64,000 bases of DNA from Paenibacillus agricola (lineage in GTDB: Bacteria > Bacillota > Bacilli > Paenibacillales > NBRC-103111): positions 1 through 64,000 of the forward strand of contig NZ_JAAOIW010000023.1 in assembly GCF_011440305.1 (NCBI RefSeq). Direction: 5' to 3'. Below the pieces are notes generated by a model that saw only the letters and a list, made by a program, of their open reading frames with translations, did not search any database and was not told where the DNA came from. A program made the translations under genes and the position numbers. Shown piece after piece: positions 27,268 to 36,489 of the stretch (positions are counted from its first letter, which is position 1; every line of letters begins with the position of its first letter).

Positions 27268-27891
27268 TTATTGTTTGTTTTGTAATACTTGCTTGACCTG
27301 ATCCCAGTTCTTGTTGATTTCATCTGACGACATGCCTTTAATTGCATCCAATGTGAAAGTTTTACCTGTAGAATCAGCAGGTGGAGTATAGCCATCCCCT
27401 TTGAGACGCTGCTCGACTTGCTGTTGTACCAGTAATTGAAGTGACTGTTCAAACGCAGTCAAATTAGCTGTCGTTGTAGACTCATCTGTGCCAATAAAAA
27501 AATCCACTAACTGGAGTGGAAGTTTCTTTTCACTGGCTATTTTGATGGCTTGGCTCGTTAACCGTTCACGCTGTTTCTCCAGTTTCATATTCTCAACTTC
27601 AGCACGAAGCTTCTCCATCTCGATTTCTTTTTCATCTTTCGCTGGGAAACGCTTCTTAATTTCAGCATTCAACAATCCTTCAAGTTGATTAGTTTTCCAT
27701 GTTTCCATTGATTTTGCTGACCGCTTATCCACGGTGCTATCGAACCAACTCTTGGCTTCCTTATCAGATTGAATGAATTGCTCGATACCTTCAACGTTGA
27801 TGGGATTCAAACCCTGAAGATATGCTTTCACTTCCTCAGTCGTGCCATTTGCTTTGATAAATTGTTTAACCTGTTCCAAATCCATTTTCAT
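27268..27891 (-). CDS. Capsid scaffolding protein (DUF4355-like)
   Basis: 207 residues, strongly helical and charged in the middle (EKEIEMEKLRAEVENMKLEKQRERL, a coiled coil at about 90-125), with a C-terminal KGMSSDEINKNWDQVKQVL tail. Length, composition and position just before the coat gene match DUF4355-type scaffolds, which guide shell assembly and leave before packaging. ATG follows AAAGGAGATTA. Confidence 0.85.
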   Translation of the reverse strand: MKMDLEQVKQFIKANGTTEEVKAYLQGLNPINVEGIEQFIQSDKEAKSWFDSTVDKRSAKSMETWKTNQLEGLLNAEIKKRFPAKDEKEIEMEKLRAEVENMKLEKQRERLTSQAIKIASEKKLPLQLVDFFIGTDESTTTANLTAFEQSLQLLVQQQVEQRLKGDGYTPPADSTGKTFTLDAIKGMSSDEINKNWDQVKQVLQNKQ

Positions 27892-28002
27892 TAATCTCCT
27901 TTAATGCCCATTCGACTTGTCTAAACCGAACACGCATTTCTATGTATTTTTGTAGTAGTTTAATGTCATGCTCAGGACAATGATGTTACGCATTAGAAAT
28001 GG

Positions 28003-28055
28003 CAAAAACGAGGATAAGGAACAAATACCCTACCCCCTCATTTTTGCCGATTACA
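28003..28055 (-). terminator. Probable intrinsic terminator before the scaffold gene
   Basis: On the minus strand GAGGGGGTAGGG can pair imperfectly with CCTTATCCTC, followed by GTTTTTG. The stem has mismatches and G-U pairs. The remainder of the 27892-28099 gap shows nothing else. Confidence 0.5.
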
Positions 28056-28099
28056 AACCCTTGATTCATATAGCTTTTTTAACCCTCTAAAGCGTAACA

Positions 28100-28480
28100 T
28101 CAAGCCTGTTTTCGTCTCATCTTCCGCATTCGTAATTTTGCCTTTTCATTTTTATTCTTTTCATCGCATTTTTCGCAATAAAATTGTCGATTAGAATTTG
28201 CCTCGAAGCTAGTCCCACATTTCTTACAATTAACCTTCGGCTTCGCTATCTGTCTTTCAACATGCATATTCCGTTCCAACTTATACTCACGCTCCAACTT
28301 TTCATCAGTTGGTAGCACTCCATTTTCAAAATATCGGCAGCTTGGGAGAGGATTCCCCTGTTCAAAAAATACGCATGAACCATCCTTCCAGCAACAATAA
28401 TTCGAGATGCCATGTTTGTCACCCAGATAGGAGGCACAATTATGTTTGACGAGTTGTTTGATTTTATTTTTGTTTTGCAT
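28100..28480 (-). CDS. Cysteine-rich VLP-domain protein
   Basis: About 126 residues. The first half has the Cys-rich VLP pattern: CCWKDGSCVFFEQ, then CRYFENGVLPTDEKLEREY. The second half has a zinc ribbon CKKCGTSF ... YCEKC and a very basic tail (KAKLRMRKMRRKQA). Such proteins accompany phage and conjugative genes; a nucleic-acid-binding role is inferred. The start at 28480 follows GGAG; the gene overlaps the portal 3' end by 17 bases. Confidence 0.75.
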   Translation of the reverse strand: MQNKNKIKQLVKHNCASYLGDKHGISNYCCWKDGSCVFFEQGNPLPSCRYFENGVLPTDEKLEREYKLERNMHVERQIAKPKVNCKKCGTSFEANSNRQFYCEKCDEKNKNEKAKLRMRKMRRKQA

Positions 28481-29777
28481 GTGTAGAATCTCCAGTCCCA
28501 TCACCTAATCGTTGCTGTTCAGCTAAATATTTATTCAATTCCAACTTCGGATTCTCCACGAATGGCAATAAAGTCAGCAACGTTTCCTTTGAGCATACGT
28601 CCTGCAACTTTACGATTACATCAGCCAATCCAACCAAATCCGTTGGTAAGTTCCGTGTAAATTTAACAGCGATATCTCGAAAGTCATATTGAACGCCTTC
28701 TTTCTTCTGAAGGTACGTGAAGAAATTCCGAAGTCGATTCTTAATCACTTTCTCCATCATCGCCTCACGAATAGCGACTCTATTTTCTAAATTTAGCAGC
28801 TTATTTCTTAACGCTAACGAGGATGTATTACTTGCCCAATTCTCATTGAAATTCACCTGATCCATCATGTCATAAATTTTATGCTCCAAATTATCCAGCT
28901 CATTTTTCACAAACGAATCATTGATCTCCTTGATCAGCCACGTTACCTTACCACCAACAGGAACCTGGATGATGCCCATTTTCTTCATTTTTAGTAAATC
29001 CTCTTCTTCTAGTTTGGCGTTCTCAATAACCAGATAAGAATTACGATGATCGGCAATTTCATTAACCAAATCTGAGTTGAGCGCATTGTACGCATCAAAC
29101 AAAGAAATCACATCTTGGAAGCCGCATTTCCGCTCAGTATTAGCTGGGCAAGAAATGACAGGTACTCTTCCAAAGATGTGATCATGTTTACCGATATATT
29201 GGATTTCAGGTGATTTACTCTGTTTGCTTTGAGTGTTTTTCTTATCGCCTTTCAATTCATAATGCAGAATTTCGTTATCCGTATAAACATCTAAATAAAC
29301 TTTTTCATCAAATCGTTTTGTAAACTTGTGAATGGCCAGCAGTACATTTCTATCTGCTGTTCCATCCTCCAAAACATAAGCATTAAGAGGAGTTAATACT
29401 GTTGATGCGAATTGTCCATCGGAATCTATGTAATTCAATTCATAGCTTTCACCGAAAATTTCACTTTGCTTCCGGAGATTAATATTGTGTTCCTTTTCCC
29501 AATGGCTCATGTTTAGATCAAGCTTATGTACGACTGCATCATTATCTGATTTGGAAACGTAATTTACTGGCTTACCGAGTATATAGCCTACTTCATTGTC
29601 TACAAACTTACGAGGGAAATTGAAGATTAGCTTTCGATTGCTTCGGCTTTCCTGCATGGCGTAATCCTTTAGAATACTGTGGTTGCCGTTGTAGTAATCT
29701 GAATATTTTTGCTTGGTTAATGCTGCTTGATTGAGTTCGTTTAGACATTCAAGAATAATTGATTCTGTTATTTCCAT
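28464..29777 (-). CDS. Portal protein (SPP1 gp6-like)
   Basis: 437 residues. Features of the SPP1-type portal family: N-terminal KQKYSDYYNGNHSIL, NFPRKFVDNEVGYILGKPV (about 50-70), DVISLFDAYNALNSDLVNEI, SSLALRNKLLNLENRVA in the long stem helix, and an acidic C-terminus. Twelve copies form the packaging vertex through which the terminase pumps DNA. The length is slightly short for the family (about 450-500) but complete. ATG follows AAGGAAGC. Confidence 0.88.
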   Translation of the reverse strand: MEITESIILECLNELNQAALTKQKYSDYYNGNHSILKDYAMQESRSNRKLIFNFPRKFVDNEVGYILGKPVNYVSKSDNDAVVHKLDLNMSHWEKEHNINLRKQSEIFGESYELNYIDSDGQFASTVLTPLNAYVLEDGTADRNVLLAIHKFTKRFDEKVYLDVYTDNEILHYELKGDKKNTQSKQSKSPEIQYIGKHDHIFGRVPVISCPANTERKCGFQDVISLFDAYNALNSDLVNEIADHRNSYLVIENAKLEEEDLLKMKKMGIIQVPVGGKVTWLIKEINDSFVKNELDNLEHKIYDMMDQVNFNENWASNTSSLALRNKLLNLENRVAIREAMMEKVIKNRLRNFFTYLQKKEGVQYDFRDIAVKFTRNLPTDLVGLADVIVKLQDVCSKETLLTLLPFVENPKLELNKYLAEQQRLGDGTGDSTHAKQK

Positions 29778-29833
29778 AGTTTAGCTTCCTTTCAAACGGG
29801 CTATGTTATTGTTTATTGTTACTTTGCACAATA

Positions 29834-29859
29834 TAAAAAATGCCCTTACCAGAAGGGCA
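29834..29859 (-). terminator. Intrinsic terminator between ankyrin and portal genes
   Basis: Minus-strand stem TGCCCTT/AAGGGCA, loop CTGGT, then TTTTTTAT. Perfect 7-bp stem. The rest of the 29778-29969 gap is featureless. Confidence 0.85.
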
Positions 29860-29969
29860 ATCCCTTATTTAAACTTTGGTTTCCCGTTACTCAATCTAAA
29901 TATCACCGTGTTGTATAAAACCCCAAAATGCATGTGCTCTTACCAGTCCAGATGGAGACCTACTCACTA

Positions 29970-31046
29970 CTAATACTTTGGCCGAATTATAGTAGTTATT
30001 GGATTTCCAAATAATCTCTTAGCTTCCAGTATTGAATCAATAGAATTTCTTTTGAGTAGCATACTCCCCGTCACGATTGATCCATTTCTGTTGAGTAAAT
30101 CAAACATGGGTATTTCTTGATTCTCAAGAGCATAATCAACCGCTGTCTTACCACTTGAATCCTCAAGATTCACATCACAATTTAAGTCAATAAGTGTTTT
30201 GGCAACGTGATCGAATCTATTAATTACTGCCCAAATTAAGGGTGTTTTCAGCTCATCGTCGCGTGTATCACGATCAGCACCTTTTCTAATTAAGGTTGTA
30301 ATTTTTTCAATATCACTTTCCAGCCTTTTTTTCCTTATCTGTTCAGCTATTAACAATGAATTGGAACTTTTCCATTTAATATCTAATCCTAATTTTTTAA
30401 CGATTGATAATACGGCATGGTTCAATAATCTCTTTCTTTCATTGCGATCATTTATTTTAGTAATCAACAATTCAAGTATTTCGTTGCTTCCTGCTAACGC
30501 TGCATAAGTTATAATGTGATACCCGTTCTCATCAGTTAAATCCGAAATTGCATGGTGTTCCAGAAGTAGTTTCACAACATTATCATCCATGATTTGTCGC
30601 ATTATAGGTACTTGTCGTTTATAATAGCTTACCTTTTGATAAAATGTATTATGTTCATATATAGGTATGTTCGATTGGACATTCGGATTTGCACCATAAT
30701 GTAGTAAGGTTGTAACAATATCTATATTAGATGCATATAAGAGGGCCGTACGACCTTGACCAAGCGGATCTTCATTTACTTTAGCACCTAGTTCTATAAG
30801 AAACCGCACTGCCTTTTCCGACCCACCATCAGCTGCATACATAAGGGGTGTCTTTTGGTTATATCCAGAAATAGCATGTATACTGGGTTTATTATGTTTA
30901 TTATTTAACAACACTATCATACCATCTACTCTGCCGTATTGGGCGCAAACACCAAATAATTTCTGAGTTTTTACTGAAGAATATGAATAGCTGCCTAAAA
31001 AAGTAACATTTCCACGTTCTATTGATTTTTCTTCTAAATAATCCAT
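29970..31046 (-). CDS. Ankyrin-repeat protein
   Basis: 358 residues with ankyrin repeats of the canonical TPLxxAxxxG.. type: TPLMYAADGGSEKAVRFLIELGAKVNEDP, TALLYASNIDIVTTLLHYGANPN, a DENGYHIITYAALAGSNEILELL unit, and two C-terminal repeats (TPLIWAVINRFDHVAKTLIDLNCDVN; TAVDYALENQEIPMFDLLNRNGS). No signal peptide. Ankyrin proteins bind other proteins; some act as immunity proteins or anti-defence factors. It is unusual here because it sits between the large terminase and the portal, normally adjacent genes, and is bracketed by a terminator, so it is probably an inserted cargo gene with its own SD (GGAGG). Confidence 0.85.
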   Translation of the reverse strand: MDYLEEKSIERGNVTFLGSYSYSSVKTQKLFGVCAQYGRVDGMIVLLNNKHNKPSIHAISGYNQKTPLMYAADGGSEKAVRFLIELGAKVNEDPLGQGRTALLYASNIDIVTTLLHYGANPNVQSNIPIYEHNTFYQKVSYYKRQVPIMRQIMDDNVVKLLLEHHAISDLTDENGYHIITYAALAGSNEILELLITKINDRNERKRLLNHAVLSIVKKLGLDIKWKSSNSLLIAEQIRKKRLESDIEKITTLIRKGADRDTRDDELKTPLIWAVINRFDHVAKTLIDLNCDVNLEDSSGKTAVDYALENQEIPMFDLLNRNGSIVTGSMLLKRNSIDSILEAKRLFGNPITTIIRPKY

Positions 31047-31116
31047 ATAATCAATTCCTCCATAGGGCTATAACTTTTACAAAAATTGGATAAATTAACA
31101 CTTGGTTTTTATACCT

Positions 31117-32721
31117 TTAAAATAACAAACTCCGATCATAAAACTTAAGACTCTTCACTGACTGAATCAATTGTACAGCTCCATATAAACTATCAGGTGC
31201 ATCATCATATTTGCAATTTCTATTATAATCCTTTATTTGGTTATTGTATCGGATATTCGCTGAGTTGAATAATATATGCCCCTTTTTCACATCAGGCTCA
31301 AGGCTAATAATCCGTTCATGCTTCTGTCCTCGGCTATTAATACTTTCAACAGGAGTAAACTTCTTAGCCTTCCATAACTCTTCCTCAAACTTTTGCTTCA
31401 TGTAACTCTGAGCTTGAATCGTCTCAAAACCTATTTTATCTACAGGATATGTATTCAACTTTTCTACAGCCACTTGGAACAGATCATCTGGCAGTAGTTT
31501 ATAAATATTACCGTCAATCACATATAACTGTTTCGTTTTACGATGCTGTCCTAAAATTGTGATTGCTGAATAATCATTTTTCTTGCCGGCTTTAATGGCT
31601 GGATCAATATACATGGCAATTTCCATCTCATCAAATTCAGGAAGCCTGTCCCAATACATGATATTTTGAAATATGTAATCGTCAGTTGAGCGAGGATCAT
31701 TCTGAAGTTCCTTCTGAAAACTATTGATTCCCATGGCTTGTCTTTTACACATTAAATAATAGTACTCAAGATACTCCGGCCAAAGTATCTCAGTGCCTTC
31801 CAACATCTCAACTTTATGGGCAATAAAAAATGACATGGCAGTGTTTATCCTGTCTTCATCCTGCAAATTATTATATTGGATTTCCCATTCTGCCCATAAG
31901 TCATCTCTATCTGAAAAATGGACAACGGCTGCTTTACGAATGCTTCTAACTCCTGGTATCTTTCCTTTGAGTAGATCAGCCATGATATCTTCTTCATTTA
32001 AAATTGTGCCACAGATGAGAATATTCGTATCTCGCGTCCCAATTGGTAAAACGACATCGGTGAAGGTGCTTTTAATTTGCTCACGTTTAGTTTCCGACTT
32101 GGCTGTATCATCCTTAAGCAAGTCATCGAGTAAAACCAGTGTTGGTCGATGGTGCTTATAATGGATACCTCGTAAGGAACCGTCAACTCCACGAATCATG
32201 ATACAGGAATCGAGTCCACTTTTACTCCTAAGCCATATTTCATTGTTGTTCCATCTGCTACCTTTACGGATGCCAAAATCTTCAATCAGCATCGTATTCG
32301 TTTCAAGCTCATCCTTGATCATATCCAAGAAGGGCAATGCAATAATTTCTGTTGCTGATATGATGAGCGTAAACTGTGATTTATCGTACAGAGTCGCATA
32401 CAGTGGAAATAAAAAAGAACTGATTGTTGACTTTCCATGCTCCCTTGGGAGTCCGAAAGCCGTAATCAGTCCTGTATTGGAAAGCATATGTTTCAACTCA
32501 GCGAATAGTTCTCGATGAAATTGACCAAACTCACGATCAAAATATTTCGGGAAATAGCATAAGGCAAAATACTCGATATCCATTTCACCAATTAATTTGC
32601 GGAGTTCTGAGAATGAGAATGCTTCAATTAGCTGCTTGATTTTGGGTGGTTTAAAATGCTTCTCCATGTAATGCTTGAGTAGTTGTGTTTGGCGTTGTTG
32701 TTCTTGGTTTATTGTTTCAAT
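31117..32721 (-). CDS. terL: Phage terminase large subunit
   Basis: About 534 residues with the packaging ATPase Walker A LPREHGKST, Walker B TLVLLDDLL followed by an acidic pair, and the C-terminal nuclease region (MYIDPAIKAGKKNDYSAI; IGFETIQAQSYMKQKFEEE; YDDAPDSLYGAV). It pumps DNA into the head and cuts it. Start: the first ATG (32667) has no SD, whereas AAGGAG directly after the stop of the preceding gene is followed 8 bases later by ATT at 32721 in frame, giving an extra 18 residues. This suggests initiation at a rare ATT codon coupled to the upstream gene. Confidence 0.9.
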   Translation of the reverse strand: METINQEQQRQTQLLKHYMEKHFKPPKIKQLIEAFSFSELRKLIGEMDIEYFALCYFPKYFDREFGQFHRELFAELKHMLSNTGLITAFGLPREHGKSTISSFLFPLYATLYDKSQFTLIISATEIIALPFLDMIKDELETNTMLIEDFGIRKGSRWNNNEIWLRSKSGLDSCIMIRGVDGSLRGIHYKHHRPTLVLLDDLLKDDTAKSETKREQIKSTFTDVVLPIGTRDTNILICGTILNEEDIMADLLKGKIPGVRSIRKAAVVHFSDRDDLWAEWEIQYNNLQDEDRINTAMSFFIAHKVEMLEGTEILWPEYLEYYYLMCKRQAMGINSFQKELQNDPRSTDDYIFQNIMYWDRLPEFDEMEIAMYIDPAIKAGKKNDYSAITILGQHRKTKQLYVIDGNIYKLLPDDLFQVAVEKLNTYPVDKIGFETIQAQSYMKQKFEEELWKAKKFTPVESINSRGQKHERIISLEPDVKKGHILFNSANIRYNNQIKDYNRNCKYDDAPDSLYGAVQLIQSVKSLKFYDRSLLF

Positions 32722-32735
32722 TGTAGTTACTCCTT

Positions 32736-33731
32736 CTAGGTCACATCATTCGTTAATGCGACTAATTCATTATAAATTAACTGTGCGATTTCTTCAGAGC
32801 AATTTTCACTTCTAATCATGACCTCAGGTACAACAGTCATTATAAAATCCTCTTGTTCGATAGTTATTTCGTGCCTACTCTCAAATCTGGTTACAGTTTG
32901 TTCATTCCATTCCGAAAAAACACCAAAGCATAAGGGACTTCCATGTTTTTCCCAAAATTCATACCAAACCCCGAAATACAACAAGTCTTTCCCAGTTTTG
33001 TCCTGAAAAAATACACCGTATTCTAAGTCATTGCTTGTAATTGGTTTTGATTTAAAACTCTTACCACTGTACCCTTTCACCGCATTTACAATAGAATACA
33101 ACTTGGTTAATGTACTAGGCACTTCAGTTTTGAACATACAGGATACCTCCGAATTCGTAAATGTAATCCTCTTAACCTCAAACCACATTTTTAGCAAATC
33201 ATAGAAATCTTTTACTTTCTCGCTTAGAAGAAACAATTCACTTTTTTGAATAGCATGGATCAGTTCGTTCCAATATATTATTTGGATGTGAATATTGGTA
33301 ACAGCGTTCTTGTTTGTAAATTCGCTCGATTTTGATGACCAAATATGTTGATATGCATAATTTGATGGTACAAGAAAAATTAAATACTTTTTCTTTTCTC
33401 CTGATTCATACAAGTGTTGTAGATATGTTACAGGTTGATTTTCTGTTAATCTCGAATCGGATGTTTTAGCCTCGATTAAAATTTCATATTCTTCATTGGA
33501 TACGACAATATCTGGTCGGCAATTATTCAATTCCACTGTATATTGTGTTTCAAATTGATCGTACTCAAATCTTTCAAGCTCTTCATTGTTTAGAAATAAG
33601 CTAAGAAATAAATCTCGAAATGGTTTATACGCCATATAATTGCATAGTAATTCCGTCATACTATTTTCATTAGATACTACACCATAATATATATTTTGTA
33701 TTCTTTTCAAAACATCACTTCCATTTATCAA
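32736..33731 (-). CDS. PD-(D/E)XK nuclease-fold protein, 331 aa
   Basis: An N-terminal helix with an acidic residue (MTELLCNYM), then RPDIVVSNEEYEILIEAKTSD (Asp and Glu-x-Lys of the PD-(D/E)XK core, about residues 72-92), then a Tyr-rich QxxTYLQHL segment as in DUF-type restriction-like nucleases. The C-terminal 170 residues are beta-rich and unassigned. It starts with TTG, and its stop overlaps the SD region of terL. It lies between small and large terminase genes, an unusual place. The first codons survive at 112-159 in the other module copy. Confidence 0.65.
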   Translation of the reverse strand: MINGSDVLKRIQNIYYGVVSNENSMTELLCNYMAYKPFRDLFLSLFLNNEELERFEYDQFETQYTVELNNCRPDIVVSNEEYEILIEAKTSDSRLTENQPVTYLQHLYESGEKKKYLIFLVPSNYAYQHIWSSKSSEFTNKNAVTNIHIQIIYWNELIHAIQKSELFLLSEKVKDFYDLLKMWFEVKRITFTNSEVSCMFKTEVPSTLTKLYSIVNAVKGYSGKSFKSKPITSNDLEYGVFFQDKTGKDLLYFGVWYEFWEKHGSPLCFGVFSEWNEQTVTRFESRHEITIEQEDFIMTVVPEVMIRSENCSEEIAQLIYNELVALTNDVT

Positions 33732-33866
33732 TATATTGGAAATTATATCATGTCCTTTAAACTTTCACCGTAAAATCATCACAAAAATTTCTGCATCCTC
33801 TGCTGGCGGCTCGATTTCCCCATATAGAAGTACCCCTCCCCAACAACGACAAAGAGAGTGGCTTAC

Positions 33867-34712
33867 TCACCACTCTATATTCGCCAATGCTTCAGCCATA
33901 TCCTTTTCAGTTGTCAAAGTGTATATATTAGTTGTGCTTACATGGTCATGACCCAATATTTGCTGGATTGTGGTCAATGGGGTGCTTTTAATCAGCCTAT
34001 ACCCTAGCGTGTGCCTTAGCATATGGGGCGTTACCTTCACTTGTACACGATCACCGTACTTGTTCAATATCAAGTTAACTGCATTCCGTTCAAATGCGCC
34101 GCGCTGTCCGATGAATAAGTATTCTGACTCGCTTTCCAGCCTAACCTCTAAGTAACGTGTGAGTGCTTTGCGTACATCCTTATTAATAGGAAGTGTTCGT
34201 TGGGCATTCCCTTTACCAAGTATCCGCAATAATCCTTTGCGTTCGCTCATGTCTATATCTTTCAGCCGGATGCCGACTAATTCGCTTACTCTGATACCTG
34301 TACCAATCAATAACTCTATCATACAAATATGCATTTTGTTGCCGTGTCGGTGAATTTCATTCCGCAGCTTCCACAAATCCGTATCCTCTAGCCCTTTATA
34401 TTGCCGGACATCCTTATTCCTGACTGCTTCAATGTGTATCTCTTCCTTTATATAGCCTTGTTTGAGCATCCAGCGGCAGAATACGTTCATGCTGGCTATC
34501 TTTCGGTTTATAGTCAGTATCGCCTGATCGCTGCTTTGGAGGTACTTCTTATACTCTACACCATCCAGTTCGATCAGCTTCTCCAATCCATACTCCGTCT
34601 TACTGCGATACCAAGCGATGAAGGCTAACGTATCCCTCAAGTAGCAGGATATCGTATTCTCGCTTCTGTCCTTACTGCGTAAATGCGCCTCAAACCCCTG
34701 TAAATACGGCAT
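33867..34712 (-). CDS. Tyrosine recombinase/integrase, copy B
   Basis: 281 residues, nearly identical to the enzyme at 287-1132. It has the same catalytic residues at the same positions: Arg141, Lys167, His230-x-x-Arg233, His255, Tyr264. Differences are scattered conservative substitutions (for example MPYLQ for MLYLK at the start), which argues that both copies have been under selection. It sits between the small terminase and the PD-(D/E)XK and large terminase genes. Confidence 0.93.
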   Translation of the reverse strand: MPYLQGFEAHLRSKDRSENTISCYLRDTLAFIAWYRSKTEYGLEKLIELDGVEYKKYLQSSDQAILTINRKIASMNVFCRWMLKQGYIKEEIHIEAVRNKDVRQYKGLEDTDLWKLRNEIHRHGNKMHICMIELLIGTGIRVSELVGIRLKDIDMSERKGLLRILGKGNAQRTLPINKDVRKALTRYLEVRLESESEYLFIGQRGAFERNAVNLILNKYGDRVQVKVTPHMLRHTLGYRLIKSTPLTTIQQILGHDHVSTTNIYTLTTEKDMAEALANIEW

Positions 34713-34870
34713 ATTGCCCCCACCTTTCGCTTGTGTGTCACATCATACCGTTGGTGGGGGAGACAGTCAACTCAATACATAACTTTTCTTATGCACTCAA
34801 TATGGGCTATTTTGAGGCAGATTTAGGGTAAAATAAGGCGTTTATCTATCGAATAACTGACGACATAACG

Positions 34871-35605
34871 TTATGCATCCGACTCTTCAAAGCCATCCTC
34901 AGTATAGTTGGACTCCTCGATAGCCTCGTATTCCGCTTCTATTACATCAGCTTCGATCATATCAAGGAATAGTTGTTTCCGTTCGAGTTCAGCAGCCTTT
35001 GTATCAATTATGATCTCGCGGCGGTCATTCCATTCGTTCGGAGCGCGGTTCTTCAAGTAGAATATCATCGCTGTAGGATTAGGCGGCATATAACGGTTTA
35101 CTTTTTCGATTCGAGTTTTCTTTTTTCCATTTTTATCTTCTTCGATAATTGTTTTTATTTCATCATAGGAGTAACCAGTAGCAGCTTTTAAAAGTGAAGT
35201 TTCCACGCGAGATATAATAACAGCCTTGCTCCATTTAACTAATTCAGCGAGCATCGGATGCTTATCAATATACTCATACCAAGTAGCCGGAGCTATACCG
35301 AGGTTCTTAACAATTACGCCACTGTCCACACCTTCTTGGAACCACTGTTGAATTTCAGCCAATCGTGGATATACATGCGTCTCCCATTTGGTTGGTCGTT
35401 CTAACGCTTCAGCAAATTTCGGATGCTTCCGTCTATAATCTCCAAGTGTCCAAATATGGATGTTCAGTCGCTTGGCAATCTCATCATCCGTTAATCCTTC
35501 ACGTACCCATACAGGGATATCTCTGAGTCGAGGAACAACAAATTGATCATATTTTGTTAGTATCTTCGGCTTGCTCCTCTTTGGCTTTTCATCGTTCTTG
35601 CTAAT
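34871..35605 (-). CDS. terS: Phage terminase small subunit, copy B, ATT start
   Basis: The frame is 244 codons and matches copy A along its full length, but the ATG of copy A corresponds to ATT here (35605; another ATT precedes it at 35608). GGAGGTGA lies 7-10 bases upstream. The first in-frame ATG is at 35362, which would remove both helix-turn-helix segments. Either translation starts at ATT, or this copy is functionally dead. This is the terS closest to the only terL gene, so the point matters for packaging. Confidence 0.75.
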   Translation of the reverse strand: MSKNDEKPKRSKPKILTKYDQFVVPRLRDIPVWVREGLTDDEIAKRLNIHIWTLGDYRRKHPKFAEALERPTKWETHVYPRLAEIQQWFQEGVDSGVIVKNLGIAPATWYEYIDKHPMLAELVKWSKAVIISRVETSLLKAATGYSYDEIKTIIEEDKNGKKKTRIEKVNRYMPPNPTAMIFYLKNRAPNEWNDRREIIIDTKAAELERKQLFLDMIEADVIEAEYEAIEESNYTEDGFEESDA

Positions 35606-35620
35606 AATGACCTCACCTCC

Positions 35621-35653
35621 AATAAAAAAAGCCCATGCAAAAAATGCATAGAC
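35621..35653 (-). terminator. Intrinsic terminator immediately before terS copy B
   Basis: Minus-strand stem GTCTATGCA/TGCATGGGC (with G-U pairs) and TTTTTTTATT, immediately followed by the terS SD. Same arrangement as at 2052-2086. Confidence 0.8.
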
Positions 35654-35733
35654 GATTTTATAATTTCACATTCACTTACAAATTGTTCTGTTTCACCTAA
35701 AGTCATAATGCATGTTCAACTAACGTTCCTAAT

Positions 35734-36300
35734 TTAGATAACTTCAAGAATAGTTTTAGCAGTTAGGTCATCGGGGTTAATTGTTTTAGATGTTATACCT
35801 ATCATTACTCTAACTACGATTGTATAGTTCCCTGGTGGAATTGGATTGCCTTTATTATTTTTCAGGCTCCATTCCTCATTAAATGTAAGCTTTCCCTCTT
35901 TTAATAAATTCCTCACTATTAGAGCCGAAGTAAACGCTTTATTATTCGACCATTTAAAAACCTCTTCATTTTGCTCGTTGTAAACAAAAATATCATACTG
36001 TTGCCCTGACCCATATGAAATTGATTGCTCTTAACCTGAAACATTCTGAAGAGAAAAGGTGAGTTTTATTTTCCCATCCTCTTTTACAGACTCCAATGAT
36101 GTTTTAAAAAGTCCTGATACAGATTTTAATTGTTCTTCTTTCTTTTTCTGTAATTCTTTTTCAATTTCCGGGTCGATACTCACTCCTCTTTCTACTTGCA
36201 CTGGTTCCAGATTTTCCAATGTTTGATTCTCTTTATTTATGCTAGTAGAACAACCAAAAATTAATGTACTTATTATGATTCCCAATAAAACCTTCACCAT
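35734..36300 (-). pseudogene. BsuPI-domain lipoprotein with an in-frame stop
   Basis: One open frame of 189 codons interrupted by a single TAA at about 36031. The first part has a lipoprotein signal (MVKVLLGIIISTLIFGCSTS, lipobox LIFGC) and a charged linker. The second part continues as a BsuPI-like beta domain (ISYGSGQQYDIFVYNE ... GNPIPPGNYTIVVRVMIG). No frameshift is needed, only a sense codon (for example AAA or CAA) at the stop. Such lipoproteins are anchored outside the membrane; here it may be a superinfection-type factor, but that is conjecture. Confidence 0.75.
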
Positions 36301-36461
36301 AGTCCTTCACCTCATATGATTAGACGGAATCACATTAAAATAAGTTCCAGTTTTTAGCTTGTTTTATATTTTTTTATTCAGACTCCTGCCCAAGTTGAAT
36401 AATGGTTTGCAATTACATTGAGCCAACTACATTGTATTTTCATATTTCCTCCCCACAACAT

Positions 36462-36484
36462 AAAAAGGGCTATCGCTAGCCCCC
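36462..36484 (-). terminator. Intrinsic terminator after the methylase pair
   Basis: Minus-strand GGGCTA-GCGA-TAGCCC with TTTTTATG; a perfect 6-bp stem with a GNRA loop, just past the stop of the 52-residue gene. The rest of 36301-36489 holds no gene. Confidence 0.9.
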
Positions 36485-36489
36485 AGTAA

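Larger units (their letters stand above)
33700..35730. repeat. 2-kb direct repeat, copy B (recombinase + small terminase)
   Basis: Direct-repeat partner of 129-2170. The left boundary is inside the 5' end of the PD-(D/E)XK gene; the right boundary is just upstream of the small terminase terminator, after which different genes follow. Homologous recombination between the copies would delete or excise the 33.5 kb between them. Confidence 0.9.
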
